This document shows, piece by piece, positions 19,190 to 30,140 of a stretch of DNA of 64,000 nt. The translations under genes and the position numbers were made by a program. The DNA is from Acidimicrobiaceae bacterium (GTDB lineage: Bacteria; Actinomycetota; Acidimicrobiia; Acidimicrobiales; RAAP-2): positions 1 to 64,000 of the forward strand of contig CANBVQ010000004.1 of assembly GCA_947372925.1 (NCBI GenBank). The letters run 5' to 3'. Under the pieces are notes generated by a model. That model ran no database searches. It saw only the letters and a program-made list of their open reading frames with translations, and was not told where the DNA came from. Each line of letters begins with the position of its first letter. Within the stretch, counting starts at the first letter, position 1.

Positions 19190-20318
19190 GGTCGAAGGCG
19201 CTCTTCGCGACGCGACTGCTGCGTTGGCCGATCTGAGCCGACGCTGGCGTGCGGCCGAAGACTATTTAAAGATCAACACACTTCGGTCGAAGCACGAAGT
19301 GCTCACCGAACAGGCCGCAGACCCCAACCTGTGGGACGACCAGGATCGAGCCCGTGCCGTGACGACAGAACTCGGGCGCGCCGGCGTTGCCCTGGAAGAG
19401 TTTGACGGCCTCGGTAGTCAAATCGAAGACGGGGAAGTTCTCATTGAATTGGCGCGCGAATCCCTCGCTGCGGGTGACGCGTCGATGGTGTCTGAACTCA
19501 GCGACACCGTAGAGCAGATCACGTCGGCAATCGAATCCTTGGAGCTGCAGAGTCTGCTTTCGGGTCAGTATGACGAGTGCGACGCCATCTTGGAGTTTCA
19601 CGCGGGGGCCGGTGGTACCGATGCTCAGGACTGGGCCGAGATGCTGCTTCGGATGTACAGCCGCTGGGCAGAACGACGCGGTTTCGAAGTTGAAGTTGAC
19701 GAAGTCTCCGAAGGTCAAGAGGCGGGCATTCTGTCGGCCACGGCCATCGTTAAGGGTCGTTTTGCGTTCGGGTGGCTTTCGGCGGAACGTGGCGTTCACC
19801 GTCTCGTTCGAATTAGTCCGTTTGACTCTCAATCTCGCCGGCAAACCAGTTTTTCCAGCGTGGAGATCACACCACTCCTCACTGACGCCAGCGGCGATGT
19901 CACGATTGAGGACAAGGATCTTCGTGTCGATACGTACCGAGCATCAGGTGCCGGCGGCCAGCACGTCAACAAAACTGACTCCGCTATTCGGATCACCCAC
20001 ATTCCGACGGGCATTGTGGTGAGTTGTCAAAATGAACGCAGCCAGCATCAAAACCGCGCTCGAGCCATGCAAATTCTCGAGTCGAAACTGGCCGAACGAA
20101 TTCGAGCCGAGCAAAAGGCCACCCTGGAGTCAATCACTGGTGAGCGAGGTGACAACGCCTGGGGGAGTCAGATTCGAAGCTACGTGCAGGCGCCGTATCA
20201 ATTGGTAAAAGATCACCGCACCGACCACGAAACGGGCAACGTGGAAGCGGTGCTCGATGGTGACCTCGACGCCTTCATGGAAGCAGAACTTCGTCGCCAA
20301 CGGACGCGTTCCGCCTAA
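19176..20318 (+). CDS. prfB: Peptide chain release factor 2 (no internal frameshift site)
   Basis: HAGAGGTDAQDWAEMLLRMY...RASGAGGQHVNKTDSAIRITHIPTGIVV; ATG 19176 inside secA 3' end. Confidence 0.94.
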   Translation: MADPKVEGALRDATAALADLSRRWRAAEDYLKINTLRSKHEVLTEQAADPNLWDDQDRARAVTTELGRAGVALEEFDGLGSQIEDGEVLIELARESLAAGDASMVSELSDTVEQITSAIESLELQSLLSGQYDECDAILEFHAGAGGTDAQDWAEMLLRMYSRWAERRGFEVEVDEVSEGQEAGILSATAIVKGRFAFGWLSAERGVHRLVRISPFDSQSRRQTSFSSVEITPLLTDASGDVTIEDKDLRVDTYRASGAGGQHVNKTDSAIRITHIPTGIVVSCQNERSQHQNRARAMQILESKLAERIRAEQKATLESITGERGDNAWGSQIRSYVQAPYQLVKDHRTDHETGNVEAVLDGDLDAFMEAELRRQRTRSA

Positions 20319-20426
20319 TTTCACCGACATTGATGGTCCAAAATTCAGGTTCATCAGGGGTAGGCTGAGTCAGTTATCGGTAGCCGGTTTTCCGCTATGA
20401 CCGAATAGACCCGCGAAGGGGGTGTC

Positions 20427-21125
20427 ATGATTCGTTTCGAGGACGTCAGTAAGACATACCCCAACGGGACCGTGGCGCTCAAGAATGTCTCGGTTGAAAT
20501 CAGCAAGGGGGACTTCGTCTTCCTGGTTGGATCGTCAGGTTCCGGTAAGACTTCTTTTCTACGCCTGGTTCTCCGTGAGGAACTCCCCGACAGTGGTGCC
20601 ATCCACGTTTCGGGCAAGAACGTGCTCAAGATGCCGAAATGGCGCGTTCCATACCTCCGGCGCAATATCGGCTGTGTGTTCCAAGATTTCCGTCTTCTGC
20701 CCAACAAGACCGTCTTTGAGAATGTCGCTTTTGCGCTCGAGGTCATTGGGCGCCCCACCGAGACAATCAAGAACCAGGTCACCCAGGTCCTTGATGTGGT
20801 GGGGTTGGCCGACAAGGCCGACAATCTTCCCAGCGAGTTGTCCGGTGGTGAGCAGCAGCGTGTCGCGGTAGCGCGGGCGTTTGTAAACCGTCCGATTCTC
20901 CTGCTGGCGGACGAACCAACAGGCAACCTCGACCCGGCTAACTCGGAAATCATCATGCAGTTGCTGGAGCGAATCAACAAGGCCGGCACCACCGTAGTGA
21001 TGGCCACTCACGACAAGGGTCTCGTTGACCGGATGCGTAAGCGCGTGATCGAGATGGTTGATGGTGAATTGGTGCGTGACGAGAGCCGCGGACTCTACGA
21101 GACCGAAGTGACCACGGGGTTTTAA
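20427..21125 (+). CDS. ftsE: Cell division ATP-binding protein FtsE
   Basis: [47 protein letters not shown]...[19 protein letters not shown]. Confidence 0.94.
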   Translation: MIRFEDVSKTYPNGTVALKNVSVEISKGDFVFLVGSSGSGKTSFLRLVLREELPDSGAIHVSGKNVLKMPKWRVPYLRRNIGCVFQDFRLLPNKTVFENVAFALEVIGRPTETIKNQVTQVLDVVGLADKADNLPSELSGGEQQRVAVARAFVNRPILLLADEPTGNLDPANSEIIMQLLERINKAGTTVVMATHDKGLVDRMRKRVIEMVDGELVRDESRGLYETEVTTGF

Positions 21126-21980
21126 ATGCTCAGCTTCTTTAGATACACCTTGCGCGAAACCGGCACCAATCTTTGGCGCAACCGACTCATGACCATTGCC
21201 GCGATCTTGACGGTAACCGTTTCGTTGTTTCTCGTAGGCGCAGCACTAATGCTGAAGCAGAGTGCCTCCCAGGCCTCCAGCCACTGGCAGCAGGGCACCC
21301 GAGTCACGATTTGGATGAAGCCCACTGCTTCGCAGGCGGAGGTCAGCGCCGTGGACTCACAGCTCAAGACCCTCCCCTTTGTTAAGAGCTGCACTTTCTA
21401 CACCCAGCAGCAGGACTACGAAGAGGCCCGCAAACTACTTCCGCAGTCGGAATTTTCGGTACTTCAGCCCAGCGACATGCCATCCTCGTTCCGCTGTACG
21501 CCAACGGCACCGAACAATGTTTTTGTCGTTGAGACGAGCTTCACGGGGCAGCCCGGCGTTCTGACGGTCACCGCGCCGGAACAGCAGGTCCGTCAGATGG
21601 AGAAGGTTATTCGTATCGCCCAATGGGTCTTCGTAGGCCTCGCCGGTATTTTGCTGATCTCAGCGACTGTGTTGATTCTGAACACGATTCGAATGGCCAT
21701 CTTTGCTCGCCGCCGTGAAGTAGCGGTGATGAAGTTGGTCGGCGCTACCAACTGGTTTATTCGTATTCCATTCATTAGCGAAGGCTTCTTCCAGGGCCTC
21801 ATCGGCTCAGGACTCGCCGTGGGCTTCCTGGCGGTATTCCAGACCTGGTATCCGCTACCCGAGCTCTTCCGACTCTCCACAACTGCCTTTATTGGCTCAG
21901 CCTCAGTGGTTGCGTTTCTTGGAGTTTCGATTGGCTCAATCGGTTCAGCGTTGGCGATTCGTCGATTCCTCGACGTTTAG
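21126..21980 (+). CDS. ftsX: Cell division permease FtsX
   Basis: Follows ftsE with 0-nt gap; FRYTLRETGTNLWRNRLMTIAAILTVTVSLFLVGAAL; ARRREVAVMKLVGATNWFIR. Confidence 0.93.
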   Translation: MLSFFRYTLRETGTNLWRNRLMTIAAILTVTVSLFLVGAALMLKQSASQASSHWQQGTRVTIWMKPTASQAEVSAVDSQLKTLPFVKSCTFYTQQQDYEEARKLLPQSEFSVLQPSDMPSSFRCTPTAPNNVFVVETSFTGQPGVLTVTAPEQQVRQMEKVIRIAQWVFVGLAGILLISATVLILNTIRMAIFARRREVAVMKLVGATNWFIRIPFISEGFFQGLIGSGLAVGFLAVFQTWYPLPELFRLSTTAFIGSASVVAFLGVSIGSIGSALAIRRFLDV

Positions 21981-22372
21981 CTCTCGTTTTCGAAGTCAAT
22001 CGCCAGCGAGTTGACGCAGTAGCGCAGACCTGACTCAGTAGGTCCGTCATTGAAGACGTGACCGAGGTGGCCCCCACACTGGGAGCAAAGTATTTCGGTG
22101 CGGACCATTCCTAAAGAGGCATCTCGCTTTTCAATGATGGTCCCCGGAATACATTCATCGAAACTGGGCCAGCCGCAACCGGAGTCGAACTTCTGACTTG
22201 TGGTGAAGAGAACCTGCTGGCAACCACCACAGGCAAAAGTGCCCTGGCCGTCGACATGGAGGAGGGCGCCAGTGAAGGGTGGCTCGGTGGCCGCTTCACG
22301 AAGTACGGCGAACCGATCATTTGAGAGTTCGTTACGCCACTCTGCTTCAGTCTTATCAATGGGAAAGCTCAT
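21977..22372 (-). CDS. msrB: Peptide-methionine (R)-S-oxide reductase
   Basis: FACGGCQQVLFTTSQKFDSGCGWPSFDE...CSQCGGHLGHVFNDGPTESGLRYCVNS. Confidence 0.95.
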   Translation of the reverse strand: MSFPIDKTEAEWRNELSNDRFAVLREAATEPPFTGALLHVDGQGTFACGGCQQVLFTTSQKFDSGCGWPSFDECIPGTIIEKRDASLGMVRTEILCSQCGGHLGHVFNDGPTESGLRYCVNSLAIDFENES

Positions 22373-22406
22373 AACCGCACGCTACCGGTACGCCGGGGGT
22401 GGCTGG

Positions 22407-24332
22407 CTACAGAAACGTCGGGCGAGGGGCCAGCGGGAGCTCTAGTTCGGCTGCGGGAACATCGTCGAGAAAATGCTGCATCGCTTGGCGAACGCCCGCG
22501 ATATCGAGGCCAATCTCGGCCAAGAGTGCATCGGGAGTGTTGTGCTGAAGGAAGGCTCGAGGAACGCCCAAGATCCTCGAAGTGGGCATAGGGACACCCA
22601 TGGCCTGAGCCTGTGTTCTCAGGCGAGCCAGAATCAAGGCACCGGCGCCACCGTGCTGCACGCCATCTTCAATCGTCAAGACACGCTGGTGCGTCAGCGC
22701 CTCGGTAATCATGGCTGGATCTGGAGGTATCACGCGAGCATCAAAGAGAGTGACGCGAGATGCGTCTATTCCCATGTCTTCAAGCGCCTCAAAGGCGTGG
22801 CCGACCATTTTGCCTACGGCAATCACGCAGAGGCTGCCGTCGCCCTGCTTAATCTTTCGAGCGTGCAGTCCAGTGCCTGATTGACCATCAATGTGTCGCG
22901 GTGTGGTCTTAGGGAATCGGATTGCCGTCGGTGTGTCGAGCGCCAAGGCCGAAGCCAGCATGACGGGCACTTCTTCAATGCAAGACGGGGCGAAGATTGT
23001 CACCCCAGGTATGGCAAGACAGAGTGCCATATCGAGAATTCCATGGTGTGACGGACCATCATCGCCAGTGATGCCGGCGCGATCGAAGACCATAACGACG
23101 GGAAGCCCGAGGAGGCCAACATCGAGGTTGGCCTGGTCGAATGCCCGAGCAAAGAATGTTGAGTACACGCACACAACGGGCTTGAGGCCACCCATCGCCA
23201 TGCCGGCAGCGGTGGTCATTTCGTGCTGTTCGGCAATGCCCACGTCAAAGAAACGGGTTGGGAACTGCTGTTGAAACTGCATGAGGCCTGTCGGGCCGGC
23301 CATGGCCGCAGTCAGTGCGACGATGCGGTCGTCCCTACCGGCCTCCGCAACCAAGGCGCGAGAGAAGGACTCCGTAAACGAGACCACTGGAACTTCGTCA
23401 TCGTCGAGCTTTGCGGGAATTTTGTAGTCGTGGAGCTTCTGGGTGTCGCTAATAGCTGGCGCGTACCCTCGGCCTTTTTCGGTCAACAGATGAACAACAA
23501 TCGGTCCGTCCCACTCGGCGGCATTAGTCAACGCGGACTCAATCGAGGGAATGTCGTGGCCGTCAATAGGTCCGACGTAGCGAACGCCGAGGTTTTCGAA
23601 AAATGTGTGGGGCGTGACCATTTCACGCACCACGCTGGTGACTCCGTGAAAGCCGAGGTAGGCCCATCGCCCTAGCCCCGGAATCTTTCTGAGGGTCTCG
23701 CGGAGGCGGTTAGTCGTGCTGACGTAGGTCTGGTTCAAACGAAGTTGCGTCAGCGATTCGGAAAGCTTGGAAACCGTCGGGGCGTAGCTTCGGCCGTTGT
23801 CGTTCAAGATAATCACGACTCGTTGATTGTGGTGCCCCAGATTATTTAGGGCCTCGAAAGTCATGCCCCCGGTCAGTGAGCCATCGCCCACGACTGCCAC
23901 GATTCGCCTGTTGCCCCCATGCCCAACTAGCTCGCCACGTTGTTGCATGGCGACGGAAAGTCCGTGAGCGTAAGAGAGAGCGGTTGAGGCGTGAGACGAT
24001 TCGATCCAGTCGTGCTCACTCTCCGTGCGATTGGGGTAGCCCGAAATACCATCGCGCTTTCTGAGACGATCAAAGCCATCCCGCCGTCCCGTGAGGAGCT
24101 TGTGGACATACGTCTGATGACCCGTATCCCAAAGAACAACGTCACTCGGCGAAGTGAAGATTCGGTGAAGGGCCAGAGTGAGTTCGACGACGCCAAGATT
24201 GCTCCCGAGGTGCCCGCCGGTCTTAGTTACGGCCGCAATGACGAATTCGCGAATCTCGGCAGCGAGTTCATTGAGTTCGGCGTACGAGAGGTGCTTAATA
24301 TCTTCCGGAGAGTTGATCGACGGTAGGAGCAC
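22407..24332 (-). CDS. dxs: 1-deoxy-D-xylulose-5-phosphate synthase
   Basis: GHLGSNLGVVELTLALHRIF...VWDTGHQTYVHKLLTGR...GDGSLTGGMTFEALNN...; GTG 24332 preferred. Confidence 0.93.
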   Translation of the reverse strand: MLLPSINSPEDIKHLSYAELNELAAEIREFVIAAVTKTGGHLGSNLGVVELTLALHRIFTSPSDVVLWDTGHQTYVHKLLTGRRDGFDRLRKRDGISGYPNRTESEHDWIESSHASTALSYAHGLSVAMQQRGELVGHGGNRRIVAVVGDGSLTGGMTFEALNNLGHHNQRVVIILNDNGRSYAPTVSKLSESLTQLRLNQTYVSTTNRLRETLRKIPGLGRWAYLGFHGVTSVVREMVTPHTFFENLGVRYVGPIDGHDIPSIESALTNAAEWDGPIVVHLLTEKGRGYAPAISDTQKLHDYKIPAKLDDDEVPVVSFTESFSRALVAEAGRDDRIVALTAAMAGPTGLMQFQQQFPTRFFDVGIAEQHEMTTAAGMAMGGLKPVVCVYSTFFARAFDQANLDVGLLGLPVVMVFDRAGITGDDGPSHHGILDMALCLAIPGVTIFAPSCIEEVPVMLASALALDTPTAIRFPKTTPRHIDGQSGTGLHARKIKQGDGSLCVIAVGKMVGHAFEALEDMGIDASRVTLFDARVIPPDPAMITEALTHQRVLTIEDGVQHGGAGALILARLRTQAQAMGVPMPTSRILGVPRAFLQHNTPDALLAEIGLDIAGVRQAMQHFLDDVPAAELELPLAPRPTFL

Positions 24333-24409
24333 CACTCCAGCCTAATTCGCATTACCTCCACCTTCACCAGTCTTTGTATCGGAATCCATAGCGCCACTAC
24401 GATGCCCTT

Positions 24410-25810
24410 GTGACTACTGAGACCCTTTTGGAACAGAGCATTGTTGAGGGCGTTCTCGCCACGGCCATGGCTCGAGGCGGTGAATTCGCAGAGATCTTCG
24501 TGGAGGATCGCAGTACTTCCTCGGCCACCTTGGACCAGCGTCGGGTGGAAGAACTCACCTCGGGTCGTGAGCGCGGAGCGGGTATCCGCGTCGTCGTGGG
24601 CGACACCACGGGATTTGCCCATACGGCCGACCTGTCACCCGCCAGTCTTCAGCGAGCTGCCGAGGCGGCGGCCTCAGTGGCGCGTTCCGGTGGTGGTGGG
24701 ACCGTCACCGTCGCCCTCGAGCGTCACCGCGGGCACAGCACGATCGCCCAGGAGCTCCCGTCTTCCGTTGACAAAAAGCGGAAGATTGAGATGTTGCTCC
24801 ACGCCGACGAAGTTGCCCGATCGGTGGGTGACGCTATTTCGCAGGTCCAAGTAGCGCTCGGCGACTCTTCGCGACGCTTCCTCGTGGCCAACTCAGAGGG
24901 AACATTCGCCGGAGATCATCAAGTGCGTACTCGTTTTAATGTTTCGTGCATCGCCGCCGGTGACACTGGCATGCAGACGGGTTATCGCCCGGTGGCTGGT
25001 ACTCGGGGTTTTGAGATGCTCTCGCCGGAGAGGATTGCCGATGCGGCAACTGGGGCCGCGCGACAGGCCATCACCAAACTGCAGTCTCGCCCCGCACCGT
25101 CTGGCGACCTACCGGTGGTGCTGGCTGGTGGATCCGGTGGCATTTTGTTTCACGAAGCCTGCGGCCATGGTCTTGAAGCTGACGCAATTCTGAAGCAGGC
25201 GTCTATTTACGCCGGCAAGGTCGGGGAGCAGGTGGCCAGTGAGCTTGTAACGCTGGTTGATGACGGCACCGTCATGGGGGAGTGGGGCTACCTGGCCATC
25301 GACGACGAGGGTCGTCCGGCGTCGCGCAACGTTTTGATTGAAAACGGCATACTGACTGACTACATGTGGGACTTCCTGCGTGCCCGCAAGGAAGGTCGCA
25401 CATCTTCTGGCAATGGACGCCGGCAGACCTACGCCCACCTCCCGCTGGTGCGAATGACTAACACGTATCTGCTGGAAGGTTCTTCAACGCCCGAAGAAAT
25501 CATTGCCTCTACCCCGTACGGCGTCTACGTGGCGCAGCTCGGTGGCGGTCAGGTAAATACCACTACGGGTGACTTTGTCTTCGGTATGACCGAGGCCTAC
25601 CTCATTGAGAATGGGGAGATCACGACGCCGCTTCGCGAATGCAACTTGATTGGCAATGGTCCCGACGTCCTGAAGCGGGTAGATGCGGTGGCCAATGACT
25701 TCTCGATGACGCCTGGAACCTGCGGGAAAGATGGCCAGCAGGTTCCCGTTGGAACCGGACAGGCCACCATGCGCCTGACTGGCGTCACCATTGGAGGCAC
25801 GGCCGCATGA
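24410..25810 (+). CDS. tldD: TldD family metalloprotease
   Basis: GSGGILFHEACGHGLEADAI (HExxxH), partner pmbA adjacent. Confidence 0.92.
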   Translation: MTTETLLEQSIVEGVLATAMARGGEFAEIFVEDRSTSSATLDQRRVEELTSGRERGAGIRVVVGDTTGFAHTADLSPASLQRAAEAAASVARSGGGGTVTVALERHRGHSTIAQELPSSVDKKRKIEMLLHADEVARSVGDAISQVQVALGDSSRRFLVANSEGTFAGDHQVRTRFNVSCIAAGDTGMQTGYRPVAGTRGFEMLSPERIADAATGAARQAITKLQSRPAPSGDLPVVLAGGSGGILFHEACGHGLEADAILKQASIYAGKVGEQVASELVTLVDDGTVMGEWGYLAIDDEGRPASRNVLIENGILTDYMWDFLRARKEGRTSSGNGRRQTYAHLPLVRMTNTYLLEGSSTPEEIIASTPYGVYVAQLGGGQVNTTTGDFVFGMTEAYLIENGEITTPLRECNLIGNGPDVLKRVDAVANDFSMTPGTCGKDGQQVPVGTGQATMRLTGVTIGGTAA

Positions 25811-27162
25811 GCGACCTTCTCGCCCTCGCACAATCAATCGTTGCACGAGCCTCAGGTTCCGAGCAGATCGAAGTCTTTGTCGCCTCCTCGACGGAGGTTG
25901 ATGTCGAGGCCTACCAGGGGGCCATCGAGAGTCTGACTACTGCATCGTCCGATGGAATCGGCATTCGAGTGTTACGTGATGGCGCCGGCGGCGCCCAGGT
26001 CGGCAGTGCTTGGGCCGGTTCGCTGGATGAAGAGGCAATCAGCGACGCATTGCGTGAGGCTCGCGACAACGTGCAGTTCGCGAGCGAGGATGAGTTCCTC
26101 GCGTTCGCACGACCCGATGGGGTGCTGCCAGTTTCCCTCGAACTCGTTTCGGACGACATCGAACGCGTTTCGCTCGACGAGAAGATCGCGATGGCCATTG
26201 CGCTCGAACAGGCCGTGCGTCACGGTGACCCTCGAATTCGTCAGGTTGACTCGGCCAGCTACTCCGATTATCGAGCCGCGAGCGCCATTGCCTCAACGAC
26301 CGGCATCGCCGCGCGATACGCCCGAACGGGGGCCTACCTCTCGGTGAGTCCAATCGCTAGTGATGGAAAAGACGACCAATCTGGCTGGGGTCTTAGCGCT
26401 GGCCGCGGACCCCGAGATCTCAGTATCGAGCAAGCTGCCGAAGACGCCATCCGTCGAGCGACACGAATGCTGGGCGCCACCAAGCCCAAATCACGTAAAA
26501 CGGTTGCCGTCTTTGACCCCCGGACCGCCGCGTCTCTGATGTCAATCATCGGAGGTTCACTTTCCGGGGAAGCCGTAGTCCGTGGTCGCTCCTTCTTTGC
26601 GGGACGCATGGGTGAAGTGGTCGGTTCTTCCGACATCACCCTTGTTGATGACCCCACCGATGCCCGCCATTTCGCTGCCTCGATTTTTGATGGTGAAGGA
26701 TTGGCGTGTCGTCGTAATACTTTGATCGAAGACGGCGTGCTGAAGGCCTTCGTCTATGACACCGTTTCCGCCAGACGTGCCGGAACGACGTCAACTGGAA
26801 GTGCGCTGCGCGGCGGTATTGGCGGCTCACCCAGTGCCGGTTGTCGAGCGCTCCAGATGACACCGGGCCAGTTGAACCAGGCGGAAATATTTGAAGCCAT
26901 TGGCGACGGCGTTTTTGTGGAATCTCTGTCGGGAGTTCACTCCGGTGTAAACCCGATTTCCGGCGACTTCTCAGTCGGTATCACGGGCCTAGTCATTCGC
27001 GATGGTCAGCTCGCTGAACCAATCCGCGAGGCAACCGTCGCCTCAACGTTGCAGCGAATGCTTCAAGACGTCATCTACGTCGGTAGCGATCAAGAGTGGC
27101 TGCCCGGATCAGCCGCCGGTCAAACTATTGCGATTGACGGAATTTCAGTTTCGGGTTCTTAG
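25807..27162 (+). CDS. pmbA: TldE/PmbA family protein
   Basis: 4-nt overlap with tldD; VAVFDPRTAASLMSIIGGSLSGEAVVRGRSFF. Confidence 0.9.
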   Translation: MSDLLALAQSIVARASGSEQIEVFVASSTEVDVEAYQGAIESLTTASSDGIGIRVLRDGAGGAQVGSAWAGSLDEEAISDALREARDNVQFASEDEFLAFARPDGVLPVSLELVSDDIERVSLDEKIAMAIALEQAVRHGDPRIRQVDSASYSDYRAASAIASTTGIAARYARTGAYLSVSPIASDGKDDQSGWGLSAGRGPRDLSIEQAAEDAIRRATRMLGATKPKSRKTVAVFDPRTAASLMSIIGGSLSGEAVVRGRSFFAGRMGEVVGSSDITLVDDPTDARHFAASIFDGEGLACRRNTLIEDGVLKAFVYDTVSARRAGTTSTGSALRGGIGGSPSAGCRALQMTPGQLNQAEIFEAIGDGVFVESLSGVHSGVNPISGDFSVGITGLVIRDGQLAEPIREATVASTLQRMLQDVIYVGSDQEWLPGSAAGQTIAIDGISVSGS

Positions 27163-27380
27163 TCCGTCGAAGATGGGGTCGAAGCGGGTGCGCTGTCGCC
27201 ACCACCCCGACTGTCGGTCTTGTAGAACCCACCACCCTTAAAGACAATGCCGGGTGCCGAAATCAATTTGCGAAGCGACCCTTGGCATTCGTCGCACGTG
27301 GTTAGTACGGCGTCGGAAAACTTTTGCACAACATCGAAACGTCGACCACACGCTGTGCACTCGTACTCGTAAGTAGGCAA
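27159..27380 (-). CDS. FmdB-family zinc ribbon protein
   Basis: (L)PTYEYECTACGRRFDVVQKFSDAVLTTCDECQG; TTG start 27380. Confidence 0.85.
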   Translation of the reverse strand: MPTYEYECTACGRRFDVVQKFSDAVLTTCDECQGSLRKLISAPGIVFKGGGFYKTDSRGGGDSAPASTPSSTD

Positions 27381-27522
27381 AATGATTCCTTTCGTACTGC
27401 GCATCCATTTTACGGGATAAATGCCACGCGCTATCCGGCTTGCTGGCGAGCGGTTAGGTCGTTGGAGTCCGCCGTTCTAGGGCGCTATCGCCGCGTAGGG
27501 GTTCAGAGTCACAGGTAGCGAA

Positions 27523-27870
27523 CTACGAGAGCTGAGTCACACCTCGGCTGCTTAAGATCTCGGCGACGCGACTGGCGTGGGCGGGAGTAAAGCCCAGGGC
27601 TCGGCCATCATGGAGGACGAGCTCAATGGCCTGACGTCGGCGCCAGCGTTGCGAGTCTTTCGTAAACCACACGTTGTCATCGGATATGCCCCACGATGGA
27701 ACCCTTTCAAATGGGTACTCGTGGGCGTCGCGCAGGCGGAAGGCGGCAATCTTCGGAAATTCAATTAATTCACTTCGACCTAGGAAGCGCGAAACCCCGC
27801 GGAGCATTAGAAAAGTGCCGGTGAGCGTGAGACAACGATCATGGTAAAGCGTTCCTGACGATTTCGCCAT
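27523..27870 (-). CDS. Hypothetical protein (possibly PH-like)
   Basis: ORF between flanking genes with plausible codon use; MAKSSGTLYHDRCLTLTGTFLMLRG... Confidence 0.55.
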   Translation of the reverse strand: MAKSSGTLYHDRCLTLTGTFLMLRGVSRFLGRSELIEFPKIAAFRLRDAHEYPFERVPSWGISDDNVWFTKDSQRWRRRQAIELVLHDGRALGFTPAHASRVAEILSSRGVTQLS

Positions 27871-28158
27871 ACCACCCCCCACTCGTTATAGGCAAAACCG
27901 TAGTGCCATAACCGGGTTACGTCCACCATCAATTAGACGTTTCGTCTGCCGGAGATTTAATTCGACAAAATAGTCGCTAATGACGAGGAAATCACCCGAT
28001 ACTGCCTGCCTTGCAGGTTTGGGGATTAGGAAGATAGTGGAAGTTAAGCCAGTATCCATAGCCATGAATCCGGCGTCTTATTTTCGAGGTGCCGGTACGA
28101 TTGAGTTTTCCGTGGTTGCCAGGTTCGGCAGAGGTTTGTATTGGCTAGAGGAGCGGTG

Positions 28159-30132
28159 ATGGCAAGTAAGCAGAAAATCGATAAGAGCGGCTCACGTCAG
28201 CGGAACCTCCTGTCCCTGTTATTGAAGCGAACCACCTCCGGTGATCGACTTGGTTTAACTCTTGAACAGATAGTCGATCAACTGCTTGAAGACCGTGAAG
28301 GATCGGATGGTCGCATCTTTCGAGAATTGGCCTATGGCGGCAAGAGCGTTGAGGCCTATCGGCAGATGTTCCACCGAGATCGGGACGACCTCGCCGACAA
28401 CGGTGTGGAAGTAATCGAAACGTTGGGTCGGTACACCATTGATCCAACGCACGTGTGGGTCAGTGGCCTGCAACTCACGAGTGCTGAGAGCCGGTTGTTG
28501 CTCGAGCTCCGCTGCTCCATAGGTCGTCCCTTTGGACCCAACGGACTACTCCAATCAGCTCCCATGCAGCGAGCCACGGGAAGTCGATTCGGGGCCAAAG
28601 CGGCTGCCTTTGGATTGGCCAAACAGCAGAAGCGTGCAGTGACCTTTGAGTTTGCCAAGCCGGGTCGCTGGCGTCGCAAGGGCGTAGAGACGCGAACATT
28701 CGTCCCGTTACGTTTTGTGGTGTCGGGGCATCGACGCTATGTGGTTGGGTACGACGTGACGAAGGGCGCCATACGTGGCTTCCTCATGGATCGCGTTCTT
28801 TCGGTACCCAAGTTCGCGTCCAAGGAAGTTGAGCAGAAGTTTGAATTAGGAACAGCGCTGGTGGACGAGGCCAAGCAGTGGGTGCCCCAGCAGTACCAGG
28901 ACGCCGTGAAGGTTGACTTCATTACCACTTTGGCCTTTGCAAGTTACATCCGTACGCTGTTTGGTGCCGCCGTCGCCGAGGTCACCGAAACCACCAAGGG
29001 CACCAAAGTCAGCATGGTTTTTGAAAGTGAAGATGGGGCCATTCAATTTTTCGTGACCCATGCTTCGCACGTCCAAAACATCACTACTCGTAAATTTGCG
29101 AGTGCGTTGAAGGCTTGGCTGCTGGGGGTCAATCCCAGCTCGAGCCTCGAAGCGTCCAAACTCAAGCTCTCTACCGACTTTCACCTCTACGACAATGCGC
29201 TGCTTGAGACCCTCTCAATGATTTCAGCCATATTGAATAGCGACGGGCTCTATGCATCCGATCTCGCTGAACGCTTCTCGGTGCCAATCGAATTCGTCAG
29301 GGAAAACGTGACGAAGGCCATCATGGCTCGAGACCCACTTGATGATGCGGCCTATCTGGTTCCTGTGGAGTTTGGTGATCTCGAGGATGAACTAAATCCC
29401 ATGTATGTGCCCGTCATCAATGCGAGCAATGCCTCGTTTGGTGGAGATTCTCCGCTTACCTGGTCCGAAGTACTCGACGTCCAGTTGATGCTGTCGCAGA
29501 TCTTGGCCTTGGGCTTGAATCCCGAGGCTTCGGCTCTCTATGAATCACTACGGACCAAGATTCACAGTGCCACCGACATCGGCGTGACTGTTTATTCACC
29601 AACGACACCATTCGTAGACATCATCGAGCAGGCCATTGGATCACGCATTGTTCACCTCAACTATCAGGCGGAGGGGTCGAGCGAGCCGACTGTTCGACCC
29701 GTGGTGCCAACGGAAATTCAGATGGTTCTCGGTGAGCGCTACGTACGAGGTGTCGACGTCTCGACCGATGAGCCGGTCTATCGGACTTACAACTTGTCAC
29801 GAGTGTGGGGAATCACCCTTGGTGAGGCCTTCTCGCAGAGTATTCCCGGGGACAACGAGGGCCCGTGGCTGGACAAGATGCTCGCAGAGGCATCCAAAGT
29901 CCTTGTGGCCGTCAGCGAGAGGGCTCTACCGATTTGGGAAAATTTGCCTCGTGCGGCCATTGATCCCGAAGTGCTCGAAGGTGTCCACGTCATTGAGGTG
30001 CTGATCGCCAACCAGGGGTTCCTGGACCGGCGCCTGGCGATGTCGGGCCCTTACGCCAGTGTCCTGCGAGACTCCACGCCACGCTCAGGTACTGCCTTCG
30101 CGCAGGACCTCGTGCAGCGACTAAAGCTCTAG
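28159..30132 (+). CDS. Tandem/fused PafB-PafC-like WYL-domain transcriptional regulator
   Basis: N-term HTH-like; two weakly similar halves, each with a FVPLRFVVSGHRRYVVGYD / VRPVVPTEIQMVLGERYVRGVDV WYL-like region; SD GAGGAG before ATG 28159. Confidence 0.7.
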   Translation: MASKQKIDKSGSRQRNLLSLLLKRTTSGDRLGLTLEQIVDQLLEDREGSDGRIFRELAYGGKSVEAYRQMFHRDRDDLADNGVEVIETLGRYTIDPTHVWVSGLQLTSAESRLLLELRCSIGRPFGPNGLLQSAPMQRATGSRFGAKAAAFGLAKQQKRAVTFEFAKPGRWRRKGVETRTFVPLRFVVSGHRRYVVGYDVTKGAIRGFLMDRVLSVPKFASKEVEQKFELGTALVDEAKQWVPQQYQDAVKVDFITTLAFASYIRTLFGAAVAEVTETTKGTKVSMVFESEDGAIQFFVTHASHVQNITTRKFASALKAWLLGVNPSSSLEASKLKLSTDFHLYDNALLETLSMISAILNSDGLYASDLAERFSVPIEFVRENVTKAIMARDPLDDAAYLVPVEFGDLEDELNPMYVPVINASNASFGGDSPLTWSEVLDVQLMLSQILALGLNPEASALYESLRTKIHSATDIGVTVYSPTTPFVDIIEQAIGSRIVHLNYQAEGSSEPTVRPVVPTEIQMVLGERYVRGVDVSTDEPVYRTYNLSRVWGITLGEAFSQSIPGDNEGPWLDKMLAEASKVLVAVSERALPIWENLPRAAIDPEVLEGVHVIEVLIANQGFLDRRLAMSGPYASVLRDSTPRSGTAFAQDLVQRLKL

Positions 30133-30140
30133 GCGACCGT

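Noticed and set aside
19176-19300. Programmed +1 frameshift in prfB
   Set aside because: The reading frame is continuous from ATG 19176; no in-frame UGA.
24410-27162. TldD/PmbA as part of a RiPP/microcin cluster
   Set aside because: No precursor-like small ORF with SD or modification enzymes adjacent; more likely the housekeeping pair.
27405-27522. Possible tRNA-like or riboswitch sequence between fmdB and the hypothetical gene
   Set aside because: Could not form a cloverleaf or recognise any riboswitch core.
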